Positions 1-6,083 of a stretch of 16,355 nucleotides of DNA are shown one piece after another (position 1 is the first letter of the stretch; every line of letters begins with the position of its first letter). The DNA comes from CAZEMR01 sp964513465 (GTDB lineage Bacteria; Bacteroidota; Ignavibacteria; Kapaibacteriales; UBA2268): positions 1 through 16,355 of the forward strand of contig CAZEMR010000066.1 in NCBI GenBank assembly GCA_964513465.1, in the 5' to 3' direction. The position numbers and the translations under genes were made by a program. The notes under the pieces are model-generated. The model was not told the DNA's origin. It worked only from the letters and a program-made list of their open reading frames with translations, and did not search any database.

Positions 1-145
1 TATAATTTTCGTCGGGCATGAACAGGCACTGGTTGACCGGTTCGGGATCGACTTTAAGGTGCCAGAGCAACTCCCCGGCGTTCTGCGCGCGCAGCGGCGT
101 TGCCAGCATCACCAGCGCAATTAATAAAAGCAATGTTTTTTTCAT
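1..145 (-). CDS. Partial gene for a secreted or periplasmic protein (N-terminus only)
   Basis: Only the first 48 codons lie in the window; the gene runs off the left edge. The protein begins MKKTLLLLIALVMLATPLRA, a textbook Sec signal peptide: two lysines, a leucine-rich core and a probable signal peptidase I cut after the A-x-A-like LRA at about residue 20. The mature part starts QNAGELLWHL and is not recognised. The start is supported by a GGAGAAAG ribosome site about 5 bases upstream. It reads in the same direction as the phage early operon but is separated from it by a hairpin terminator (583-616) and about 500 bases of non-coding DNA. It may therefore be a host gene or a separate phage cargo gene. 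Function unknown. Confidence 0.75.
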   Translation of the reverse strand, partial: MKKTLLLLIALVMLATPLRAQNAGELLWHLKVDPEPVNQCLFMPDENY

Positions 146-180
146 AAGGCTTTCTCCAAATAAAATAATAAATAATTAAT

Positions 181-199
181 CGGGCATTCACGCTGCCCG
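181..199 (-). promoter_or_regulatory. Hairpin in the leader of the secreted-protein gene
   Basis: CGGGCA and TGCCCG are perfect 6-bp arms around a 7-base loop. On the minus strand the hairpin is followed by an AT-rich run with several short T runs, then by the ribosome site of the gene at 1-145. A second small hairpin, GCTCC/GGAGC with a 5-base loop, lies upstream at 207-221. The arrangement could be a weak terminator or attenuator, but the T-tract is broken, so this is tentative. Confidence 0.4.
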
Positions 200-244
200 A
201 GTCGAAGCTCCAAATAGGAGCGCCGAATCCTACAGCGCGCCGAT

Positions 245-301
245 CTATGCAGAGGCTGCAACAATGGCGATAGCTGGCAAGGCATTGATTGTGCGGGTCA
301 T
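245..301 (-). CDS. 18-residue mini-ORF, possible leader peptide
   Basis: The frame reads MTRTINALPAIAIVAASA and stops at TAG. It has a strong ribosome site, GAAGGAGAG, at good spacing to its ATG, better than many genes here. It lies about 100 bases upstream of the secreted-protein gene on the same strand, with two small hairpins between them. That layout fits a leader peptide of an attenuator, but no run of one regulatory amino acid is present beyond a general richness in Ala and Ile. It could equally be a chance frame. Confidence 0.35.
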   Translation of the reverse strand: MTRTINALPAIAIVAASA

Positions 302-582
302 GGGTCTCTCCTTCGTAGGTTTTGGAAATGGATTATTATAATGACACATCAAATGCGATTTTTCTTCAGCAGAATGCAAAATATTCTCTGGGGTATGCGG
401 AGGGGCGTTTATTCCTGTGCTGATCGGTCGTTGAGAATGCTTCGTTAGGCCGTTTATTCATTATTTTCGGTAATTTATATAATAAATATTAAACATACAA
501 GGTTTAATTCAATAATATATTGATGCAATATCATTTTATAATCCGACGATTATTACATAAAAAGAGGAGATCGAAATAAATC

Positions 583-616
583 GCTCCCGCCTCTTGCGCT
601 TGCAGGCGACGGGAGC
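583..616 (-). terminator. Hairpin terminator at the end of the leftward operon
   Basis: GCTCCCG (583-589) pairs with CGGGAGC (610-616), and CCT/AGG can extend the stem inside. It lies about 28 bases past the last stop codon of the operon. On the minus strand it is followed by GATTTATTTCG, a weak T-rich tail; on the plus strand by TTGCTGTGATTTT. It may work in both directions. Its position after the last packed gene supports the call more than the tail does. Confidence 0.55.
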
Positions 617-643
617 TTGCTGTGATTTTAAATGACTTACGAA

Positions 644-1069
644 TTATTCCCCATACCTCTCCTTTCTATATTCCTCGACCCGGCGGTCGCTGAAGAGGTT
701 GAGCGTGGCCGTATCCCAATAGATCAGCCGGCCGGTGAAGACTTCGACATCGAACATCGCGGCCATTTCCAACCAATTAACGAAGCCGTCGTTGCGGGCG
801 AGGTGGTCTCGATCCGATGCCGTGGAATATTTCTTCGAATCGATAGTGTATTCCTCGCGCCGGAAATCGACCGCGATGTCGCTCACTTTTGAGCATATTC
901 CCTCGGCGAACGGGTATGGCCGCAGTTGGGGATTGCGGGGATTACCACGCCAGAAATGGATTTTGCGGTCGGGCTTCCAGCGTCGGCCCGGATCGAGCCG
1001 GATTGTGTGTATCTTCTGACCTCTGCGGATCAGATCGACGAATCGATCCCACGAAAACGTAAGAATCAT
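644..1069 (-). CDS. ASCH/PUA-like domain protein
   Basis: A 141-residue protein beginning MILTFSWDRFVDLIRRGQK, followed by KIHTIRLD (about 19-26) and the stretch KIHFWRGNPRN (36-46). The opening pattern, a hydrophobic strand then a 'G-x-K-x-x-T-I-R' segment, is typical of ASCH-type PUA-like folds, which bind RNA or modified nucleotides. Short ASCH-like proteins are common in phage early regions with unproven roles. A GGAGG ribosome site precedes the ATG. It is the last gene of the leftward operon and ends just before the hairpin at 583-616. The family call comes from pattern memory; no catalytic residue is claimed. Confidence 0.6.
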   Translation of the reverse strand: MILTFSWDRFVDLIRRGQKIHTIRLDPGRRWKPDRKIHFWRGNPRNPQLRPYPFAEGICSKVSDIAVDFRREEYTIDSKKYSTASDRDHLARNDGFVNWLEMAAMFDVEVFTGRLIYWDTATLNLFSDRRVEEYRKERYGE

Positions 1070-1090
1070 TTTGTTGCCTCCTAAAATATT

Positions 1091-1369
1091 TCACTTATTT
1101 TTCTCAATCACCCGGCGGATATACCTGCGGGTTTTGCCGGTTTTTTTGATTAATACCTGAATCGGCAGATGTTTGTTATTTAAAATATATCTGTGCAATG
1201 CGGATTTGAATGCCCCCAGCGGGGTTACGTAAAGGTTCATGCTTTCGTGATCCTGAATCAGCCGGCGGGCGAACTCGACGCCCTGAACCTCGGCGATCTC
1301 TTCCATCTGGCCATGGCCGCGGAAGTCCTCCATTGTCAATGATTCGATTATTTCGCGCTTTGCTTCCAT
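1091..1369 (-). CDS. Mor-like transcription regulator (tentative)
   Basis: A 92-residue protein. Its C-terminal half (about 43-92) has the layout of the Mor/C activator family of phage Mu: a short 'MNLYVTPLG' strand, a helical stretch, then a basic helix-turn-helix ending in KKTGKTRRYIRRVIEKNK. Mor-type proteins activate middle or late phage transcription. The gene overlaps the end of the nuclease gene upstream by 22 bases, so they are probably co-translated. A GGAG ribosome site sits about 8 bases before the ATG. Its place near the end of the early operon fits an early-to-late switch. The similarity is partial, and it could be another small HTH protein. Confidence 0.45.
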   Translation of the reverse strand: MEAKREIIESLTMEDFRGHGQMEEIAEVQGVEFARRLIQDHESMNLYVTPLGAFKSALHRYILNNKHLPIQVLIKKTGKTRRYIRRVIEKNK

Positions 1370-1824
1370 TTTGCCTGCTCCGTTTGGTTGTCGATAAACT
1401 TGATCTCTTTGCTCCTTCGCGCGTAAAGCCTTACGATTGCTTGAGTTGTCCGTGTGCTAAGCGTGTCTTTATTCAGAATGCGATAAACGCAATATCCCTC
1501 CATCGCGGCGAGATTATATTTCTCAATGTCCCGCAGAATTCCCGAAACGCTGCCGTGCGCCTGACCGGTAAATATCCCGCCCTCGATCTCGATTAGTAAT
1601 TTAAGCTCCGGATACGCGAAGTCCGCTTTGAATAATCGCTCGGGATAGAATCGAAATTCTTTCCTTGGCGGCGGCAATCCCGCCCGTGTCAGATTTGCAA
1701 TGAACTTACGATCTCTGATTTCGCGCTCGCGTTTTTGTTGCTCTCTTTTCGCCTTACGAAGCTGTTTTTGAGTTTCGGTCAATTTCCTTTTCGTCCTTTT
1801 CGCTCCGGTTTTCCGGCCTGCCAT
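1348..1824 (-). CDS. PD-(D/E)XK-type endonuclease, DUF559/Vsr-like fold
   Basis: A 158-residue protein with a highly basic, coiled N-terminus (1-40, mostly Lys, Arg, Gln and Glu). The core carries FKADFAYPELKLLIEIEGG: D68 followed by E79-I-E81, the acidic cluster of the PD-(D/E)XK nuclease fold. Downstream, a conserved H90, RDIEKYN and a 'G-x-x-V-x-R' strand resemble the DUF559/very-short-patch group. Such small nucleases in phages act on branched or nicked DNA during recombination or packaging; the substrate here is unknown. The third active-site position is Glu rather than the usual Lys, seen in some branches but worth noting. GGGAG lies upstream of the ATG at rather long spacing. Confidence 0.65.
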   Translation of the reverse strand: MAGRKTGAKRTKRKLTETQKQLRKAKREQQKREREIRDRKFIANLTRAGLPPPRKEFRFYPERLFKADFAYPELKLLIEIEGGIFTGQAHGSVSGILRDIEKYNLAAMEGYCVYRILNKDTLSTRTTQAIVRLYARRSKEIKFIDNQTEQAKWKQSAK

Positions 1825-1855
1825 ATTTCGCTATCTCCCTGATTTAATTAATTAT

Positions 1856-3682
1856 TTAAATTTCGTCCCACGACGCCGGGTAGCCCTCGTCGCCGATCTC
1901 GACGTATTCGTTCAGCAGATTTTCGCCATAAGTGCGGCCGCGCTCGGCTAAGCGCCCGAGATAGTATTCCATATCGACTTCGCCGAGCCGACCCATGAAG
2001 TCCTCGCGGACCTTTTTCACGTAGATTTTCGTGCCGTCGCGGACGTGGGTGCCATCGTCGAGATGCTCCTCGTGGGTGCGGTGCACAACGATCCCGATGT
2101 CCGCCTGATTGTAGAAATGCGCCGAGCCTGAGACGTCGTAAAGCCCCGGCGGGATGTAGTTTTTCAGCGAGCCGGGAATGCGCTTCAGCTTGGTGGTGTG
2201 CGCCACGAGGTAGATATTTATACCCAGCCGGATCGCAGTGTCGGTCATCGTATTCAGAATCCGCGCGTGATATTTATCGTCGCTTTCATGCGGCCGCTGG
2301 AGGTGCGCGAGCTTCATCCAGCTATCGATCACCAGGTTTTTGATGCCGTGCTTGACCACGAGATAATGCGCACGCTCGTAAATTTCCTCGAGCGTGAAGT
2401 CAGATTTTTCGGGCTTAATGTAGAAAATATGGCCTTTGATAAATCTATGCGCCGCATCGAGTTCCTCGCGGCTCATGCGGTTCGGATGCGCATCCTCCCA
2501 GGGCTTGCCGGTGATTATCCGCGAAAGCTTGAGCATGTGGGTTTCCCAGCGCTTGTTCTCGGGCGAAAACATCGCCGTTTTGTAATCATACATAATCCCC
2601 TGCAAAATCATCCAGTTATCCAAAAATGTCGTCTTTCCCGAACTCGGGATCCCGGTGATTAATACGAGATTCGAATCGTGATAGGTCACAAGCTCGTCGA
2701 ACCTGCGCCATTTGCCAGTCCAGGGCCCCTCCGGAAAGCCGTTCTCGTAAAGGTCGATCAATTCATCGTATCGATCGTCGGCGGTGTAAATGCCTGATAC
2801 CGGATAGGGTTCGGCGTTTTCGACGGCTTCGCGGAGCTTATCTGCGCCGTGCTTTTGGAGCAGGTCGTTGGCGTCCTTGCAGCCCGGCGGATATTCCACA
2901 ATCCAGCATCGCGGCTTGCCGAGACGCCGCGCAAGCTCCTCCCGCATCCGGATGCCCGGAGCATCGGTATCCAGCGCGAGGTAAATTTTCTCGATATGCT
3001 CAAAATATTCCACGCAATTATCGAGAAAATCGAACTTCTTCCCCGCATTTTTCACGTTCCCGTTCAATCCGCCGTCCGGCACCGAGACCGCGTTTCTGAA
3101 TCCCGCCTGCTCGAAGCTGAGCGCGTCGATCTCGCCCTCGGTAATTATCGCGGTTTTGGATATTGCGATGTCGTTCAGCTTGTAAAAAGTCCTGACGCTG
3201 TCCTTTTCCTGGCGAAAATCCTTGTTCGGACTGCGATATTTGATATTCACGAGATTATCGCCGACGTGATAGCAAAAGCCGATCGCAGGCAATTCTTTTT
3301 TGTGCTGGGGGAAATAGGTTTTCGTGTAAATTATTTTATTCCGGTCGATTACCTCCTTCGATATTCCCCGCTTTTTGAACCATGAGTAGGCGTTTTCGGT
3401 CTTTTGCTCGGCGATTGTTTTGCCCTTGATGTCCGTTTTGATCGGCGACCAGAAGGGGTAATATTCCTCGGATCCGGATTTTTCTTTCAGCGATCCGGCC
3501 CATCCGCAACGGTGGCAAAACCAGATGCCCTCGTCGAGATTGACGGCAAGGTCGCGGCTGGTCTGCTCGCTCGAGCGGTGTTTGTATGGCCGGGCGGTCG
3601 GGCATTGCGGACATTTGGCGCGGACTTCCCCGCTCCCGCCTTCGCTTACGTCAATTCCGAAATCTGCGTAAGTCTGTTGCAT
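1856..3682 (-). CDS. Primase-helicase, T7 gp4/Twinkle-like
   Basis: A 608-residue two-part replication protein. The N-terminal zinc-binding primase domain has C24-x2-C27 and C56-x2-C59. A Toprim catalytic core follows with TEGEIDAL (E182) and LALDTDAPG (D238, D240). A linker leads to a RecA-like hexameric helicase domain with Walker A GIPSSGKT (344-351), Walker B NLVIDSW (D453) and a later 'VAHTTK' sensor-like motif. Size and order match phage T7 gp4 and mitochondrial Twinkle. It should make primers and unwind DNA at the fork. It begins 18 bases after the initiator gene, the expected partner order. Its GGGAGG site is 11 bases from the ATG, longer than usual. No separate DnaB or DnaG-like gene is seen, in keeping with a fused enzyme. 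Confidence 0.93.
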   Translation of the reverse strand: MQQTYADFGIDVSEGGSGEVRAKCPQCPTARPYKHRSSEQTSRDLAVNLDEGIWFCHRCGWAGSLKEKSGSEEYYPFWSPIKTDIKGKTIAEQKTENAYSWFKKRGISKEVIDRNKIIYTKTYFPQHKKELPAIGFCYHVGDNLVNIKYRSPNKDFRQEKDSVRTFYKLNDIAISKTAIITEGEIDALSFEQAGFRNAVSVPDGGLNGNVKNAGKKFDFLDNCVEYFEHIEKIYLALDTDAPGIRMREELARRLGKPRCWIVEYPPGCKDANDLLQKHGADKLREAVENAEPYPVSGIYTADDRYDELIDLYENGFPEGPWTGKWRRFDELVTYHDSNLVLITGIPSSGKTTFLDNWMILQGIMYDYKTAMFSPENKRWETHMLKLSRIITGKPWEDAHPNRMSREELDAAHRFIKGHIFYIKPEKSDFTLEEIYERAHYLVVKHGIKNLVIDSWMKLAHLQRPHESDDKYHARILNTMTDTAIRLGINIYLVAHTTKLKRIPGSLKNYIPPGLYDVSGSAHFYNQADIGIVVHRTHEEHLDDGTHVRDGTKIYVKKVREDFMGRLGEVDMEYYLGRLAERGRTYGENLLNEYVEIGDEGYPASWDEI

Positions 3683-3700
3683 TTAAATAAATTCCTCCCG

Positions 3701-4609
3701 TTATAAACTCATTGCAAAAGGGTCTTTGGCTGCCCCGTTATTCTTTGGCATTTGCGCTTTGATGGTGTCGAATTTGGTCACGCCGTCTTTGTTGGTTTTG
3801 CGCAGTGCGGTGGCCGAGAGCAGGTTCGCCTTCCAGAATCGCTCGTCTTTTCTGGCGAATTCTGTAACGGCGTAGATTTCCTCCGGCGACCGCTTGTCGA
3901 TGCGGATCAGCTTGTCGAAGGTGTCCGCCCACTTCGCCTTTTGCCTAGCGAGCCGCTTTTGCTGCTCTGGCTCAAGGGTGGACAAAAACCAATTTGCAAA
4001 TTCCTGAGCTTCATCAGGAAAATCCTCGGGACGAAGCCGTCGGGACGCCCCGCGTTCCGACGTTTCACGCTCTTTTTCTTTCTCTTTACTCTTTGTATTT
4101 TCTTTTTCTTTTACTTTTACTTTTATATTTGTATCGGTTTGTATTTCATTTGAATTACAAGTGTATTCATTTGTATTACATTTGTATTCATCATGAGTAG
4201 AATTGTATTCATTTGAATCGCGTTCGTATTCATTTGAATCATCGTCGTATTCATCAGTATTTCCCCAGCGCCGGTTGATCGCGTCCCTGCGCTTCTCGCT
4301 TATCTCTTTCATTTTCGAGATGTTGCGATCGACGCGGGGACTCCGGATCGTGTTATCCTCGAGGATAAACAGATCGTATTCGGCGCATTGCCTGAGCACT
4401 TCCCCGACCCGTTCGGCGTCCTCGTTCAGATCGCGGGCGATGGCCTTGATGCGATAGGCCTTTAGCTCGATGCGGTTACCTTCGGCCTCGTGGAGCCGCT
4501 CGACCGTCGCGAAGTAAACCGCATAGCCGAGCGCTCCGAAGTCCGCGATCAGGGCCTGAAGCTTGTCGTCGTTTCGCGCGTCAAAATCATGCTGAAAATA
4601 TTTCTTCAT
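3701..4609 (-). CDS. Phage replication initiator / replisome organiser (DUF4373-like N-terminus) carrying an internal origin-like repeat array
   Basis: A 302-residue protein. The N-terminus (1-45, KKYFQHDFDARNDDK then LGYAVYFATVERL) matches the DUF4373/Lin1244-like domain of phage replisome organisers. The middle (118-159) is six tandem 7-residue units built on 'x-N/D-E-Y', followed by a Lys/Glu-rich linker (161-182). The C-terminus has 'FWKANLLSATALRK' and 'FDTIKAQ', a signature shared with the ends of phage O/DnaD-type initiators. It probably binds the origin and loads the primase-helicase encoded just downstream. Its ATG overlaps the stop of the Myb-like gene by 4 bases (ATGA). The low-complexity middle is flexible, and at the DNA level it forms an iteron array (see the repeat feature). 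Confidence 0.75.
   Translation of the reverse strand: MKKYFQHDFDARNDDKLQALIADFGALGYAVYFATVERLHEAEGNRIELKAYRIKAIARDLNEDAERVGEVLRQCAEYDLFILEDNTIRSPRVDRNISKMKEISEKRRDAINRRWGNTDEYDDDSNEYERDSNEYNSTHDEYKCNTNEYTCNSNEIQTDTNIKVKVKEKENTKSKEKEKERETSERGASRRLRPEDFPDEAQEFANWFLSTLEPEQQKRLARQKAKWADTFDKLIRIDKRSPEEIYAVTEFARKDERFWKANLLSATALRKTNKDGVTKFDTIKAQMPKNNGAAKDPFAMSL
4064..4132. other. AT-rich, strand-biased tract beside the iterons
   Basis: On the plus strand this tract is almost entirely pyrimidine (runs of T and C with a few A). It encodes the Lys/Glu/Thr linker of the initiator on the minus strand. It directly abuts the 21-bp repeat array. An easily melted AT-rich element next to iterons is the standard place for origin opening, so it is annotated as a candidate DNA-unwinding element. 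Confidence 0.45.
4142..4267. repeat. 21-bp iteron array, candidate phage replication origin
   Basis: The box GTATTCAT begins at 4163, 4184, 4205, 4226 and 4247, exactly 21 bp apart each time. A sixth, degenerate unit begins at 4142. Three units continue into a dyad of the type (A/T)TTCATTTGAAT. The array lies inside the initiator gene and is translated as the 7-residue repeats. Lambda-type origins also lie as iterons within the initiator gene beside an AT-rich tract. The period being a multiple of three also keeps the reading frame, so protein-level repeats alone are the competing explanation. Confidence 0.65.
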
Positions 4610-5277
4610 ACTGCAGCCTTGTTTTTATATCGTTTCGGAATATTGATATTTTTCTTGTTTCTGAGAATCCTGATTCTGGTCTTCAATGCTATCACTGTTC
4701 GGTTTAATCGCTTTGCTATTTCGCGTATCGGTTCCCCGGCTTTGTAAAGCTCGATCAGCAATTTATCCTCTTCTTTCGTGTAGCCTCGTTTGCCCGGCTT
4801 AATTTTTCGTTGTTTAATATTTTCACGGTTTTCTCTGAGACACTTCAATCGATAGGTGATTCCCGAAACGCTCCGATTTAATCGCTCCGCCATTTCCTTG
4901 TAGCTCATTCCGCGGTTATAAAGCCCGATCAGGAGCTCGTCTTCCTCGGGGCTGTATTTTATATACCTGGGATTTTTGGGCTTGATTTTCGGGCGGCCGG
5001 GCAGGATTTCGATGTCGAAATAGTAGGAATCGATAACATTATATATATGGGGACGCCCGCCGGACCTCTCAGTAACGACGATCCGCCGCTCTACCGCGCG
5101 GAGATAATCCATCGTGCAATCGAGGCCGCAGGCGATTTCCTGACGAATCCCAAGCTTATTGATCAGATATTTGGCAATCAGGATTTTGAACCAGGGATCG
5201 CGCGCCCGGGCTTCACCGAACCGCTCGATCAGCTTTAAGTACCTCTCATGAATCTGTTTATATAATTGCTCGTTCAT
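4606..5277 (-). CDS. DNA-binding protein with two tandem Myb/SANT-like HTH domains
   Basis: A 223-residue protein. The N-terminal half (1-100) looks like a winged-helix or phage-specific domain with no clear family. Two homologous C-terminal units follow: YSPEEDELLIGLYNRGMSYK onward (about 108-150) and YTKEEDKLLIELYKAGEPIR onward (about 165-207). Each has the '(Y)(S/T)-x-E-E-D-x-L-L-I-x-L-Y' first helix and an 'M/IAxRLNR(S/T)' recognition region, typical of Myb/SANT-like or GcrA-like HTH units. The linker and tail are strongly basic. The gene overlaps both neighbours by ATGA, so it is probably co-translated with them. Lying immediately upstream of the initiator, it may bind the origin or control transcription. 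Target unknown. Confidence 0.7.
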   Translation of the reverse strand: MNEQLYKQIHERYLKLIERFGEARARDPWFKILIAKYLINKLGIRQEIACGLDCTMDYLRAVERRIVVTERSGGRPHIYNVIDSYYFDIEILPGRPKIKPKNPRYIKYSPEEDELLIGLYNRGMSYKEMAERLNRSVSGITYRLKCLRENRENIKQRKIKPGKRGYTKEEDKLLIELYKAGEPIREIAKRLNRTVIALKTRIRILRNKKNINIPKRYKNKAAV

Positions 5278-5759
5278 TGACTGCCTCCTTTCAAATTTCC
5301 GGCATCGGCGTTTAATTCGCGGCTCATGATTTCAAATACATCGGATAATATCCGGCGGGCATCGTCGTAAATCTTAGCCTCGTCGGTAATCCTCGCGATG
5401 CCGTTCTTTACCTGCTGAGCCTTTCTTGAAAAATATCTGCCAATTTCGTCGTTTGAAATCCGGCATTTATCCTTCATAAATTTAAATATCGAATATCTCA
5501 CCATCCGAACTTCGCGCATGGAGCTTTTTGAACGTAGTGCCGAATATGTTATGCCGTAATACTTACCAGCTTCAGCTATTGCGCGGGGCAGCCGGGATTC
5601 GAGCGCATTGCCTTCTTTTATATACGCTTCCTCAGCTATCCGGATTTCGCGCTGAATATTATAAATTTTTGTCCTTGCATCAATTATCAATCGCTGCAGA
5701 GCGTCCGCGTCTCGTCTGGCTTTTTGAATTCGTCTGGCGTATTCGGTTCTGTCAATCAT
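5274..5759 (-). CDS. DnaA domain-IV-like DNA-binding protein with N-terminal coiled coil
   Basis: A 161-residue protein. Residues 1-50 form a charged heptad-like helix (a probable coiled coil). Residues about 66-128 read KYYGITYSALRSKSSMREVR, then a helix with 'ISNDEIGRYFSRKAQQVKNGIARI'. This follows the pattern of the C-terminal DNA-binding domain of the replication initiator DnaA (the 'YGISYxxLxSKxRxREIVxAR...xIGxxFxRxHxTVxxAIxKI' layout). There is no AAA+ ATPase domain. It is likely a phage origin or promoter binder that borrows the DnaA-box-reading fold. A GGAGG site precedes the ATG, and its first bases overlap the zinc-ribbon gene once the false gap is closed. The similarity is by pattern only. 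Confidence 0.6.
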   Translation of the reverse strand: MIDRTEYARRIQKARRDADALQRLIIDARTKIYNIQREIRIAEEAYIKEGNALESRLPRAIAEAGKYYGITYSALRSKSSMREVRMVRYSIFKFMKDKCRISNDEIGRYFSRKAQQVKNGIARITDEAKIYDDARRILSDVFEIMSRELNADAGNLKGGSQ

Positions 5760-5783
5760 TTGACCCGCCCTCCTTTTCTATCA
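5729..5783. repeat. 55-bp copy left of the N run (assembly overlap)
   Basis: These 55 bases are identical to 5884-5938 on the other side of the N run. The copy contains the start codon region of the DnaA-domain-IV-like gene. Exactly 55 identical bases at two contig ends is what a de Bruijn graph assembler with k = 55 leaves when two contigs that share a node are scaffolded with a gap. Confidence 0.85.
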
Positions 5784-5883
5784 NNNNNNNNNNNNNNNNN
5801 NNNNNNNNNNNNNNNNNNNNNNNNNNNNNNNNNNNNNNNNNNNNNNNNNNNNNNNNNNNNNNNNNNNNNNNNNNNNNNNNNNN
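5784..5883. other. 100-base scaffold gap (N run), probably artificial
   Basis: Exactly 100 N, the conventional length for a gap of unknown size. The flanking sequence is the same 55 bases on both sides. Removing 5784-5938 gives a continuous, sensible gene junction, with the zinc-ribbon stop overlapping the next ATG by 8 bases. The true sequence therefore probably has no gap here. Confidence 0.85.
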
Positions 5884-5938
5884 TTCGTCTGGCGTATTCG
5901 GTTCTGTCAATCATTTGACCCGCCCTCCTTTTCTATCA
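5884..5938. repeat. 55-bp copy right of the N run (assembly overlap)
   Basis: Identical to 5729-5783. It carries the end of the zinc-ribbon gene and the first codons of the next gene, which then run into N. It should be merged with the other copy rather than read as a duplicated gene start. Confidence 0.85.
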
Positions 5939-6083
5939 CATTTCCCCCACAAACGAGGCAGACACCCCAAACCAGCTTATCCGTCTCCCCGCAATCCTCA
6001 CAGATACAGTAGTACTCTTCTTCGCAAATATGTTTATTTCCGAGCTGGTCTAATAGCTCCATGTTTTTATCTATTTCATTCAT
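5907..6083 (-). CDS. Small zinc-ribbon protein (58 residues)
   Basis: The protein starts MNEIDKNMELLDQLGNKHIC and carries two CxxC knuckles, C28-x2-C31 and C42-x2-C45, plus C20 and C26. This is a typical treble-clef or zinc-ribbon spacing for a small nucleic-acid-binding protein. Its ATG overlaps the DEAH helicase stop by 8 bases, and its stop overlaps the next gene's ATG by 8 bases, so it sits in a translationally coupled chain. The last codons run into the 55-bp assembly overlap. Role unknown; helicase accessory or regulator are both possible. Confidence 0.7.
   Translation of the reverse strand: MNEIDKNMELLDQLGNKHICEEEYYCICEDCGETDKLVWGVCLVCGGNVIEKEGGSND

Larger units (their letters stand above)
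146..643. other. Mostly non-coding stretch between the early operon and the secreted-protein gene
   Basis: No long gene is present. Reading leftward it holds the operon-end hairpin (583-616), a strongly AT-rich block (about 460-565), a possible leftward -10 TATAAT (335-340) without a convincing -35, an 18-codon mini-ORF with a good ribosome site (245-301), and two small hairpins (207-221 and 181-199) before the ribosome site of the gene at 1-145. A rightward 35-codon frame from 341 has no ribosome site and is not called. Confidence 0.6.

Noticed and set aside
632..892. Rightward protein-coding frame opposite the ASCH-like gene
   Set aside because: It is a shadow of the leftward gene, without a ribosome site or recognisable protein features.
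2198..2662. Rightward frame of 154 codons opposite the primase-helicase
   Set aside because: The opposite strand encodes a clear helicase with Walker motifs; this frame has none.
4142..4267. CRISPR array
   Set aside because: The repeats are contiguous 21-bp units with no unique spacers and they are in frame within a coding gene.
5729..5938. True 55-bp tandem duplication around a gap
   Set aside because: Exact identity over 55 bases with N between and a clean gene junction after merging fits an assembly overlap better.
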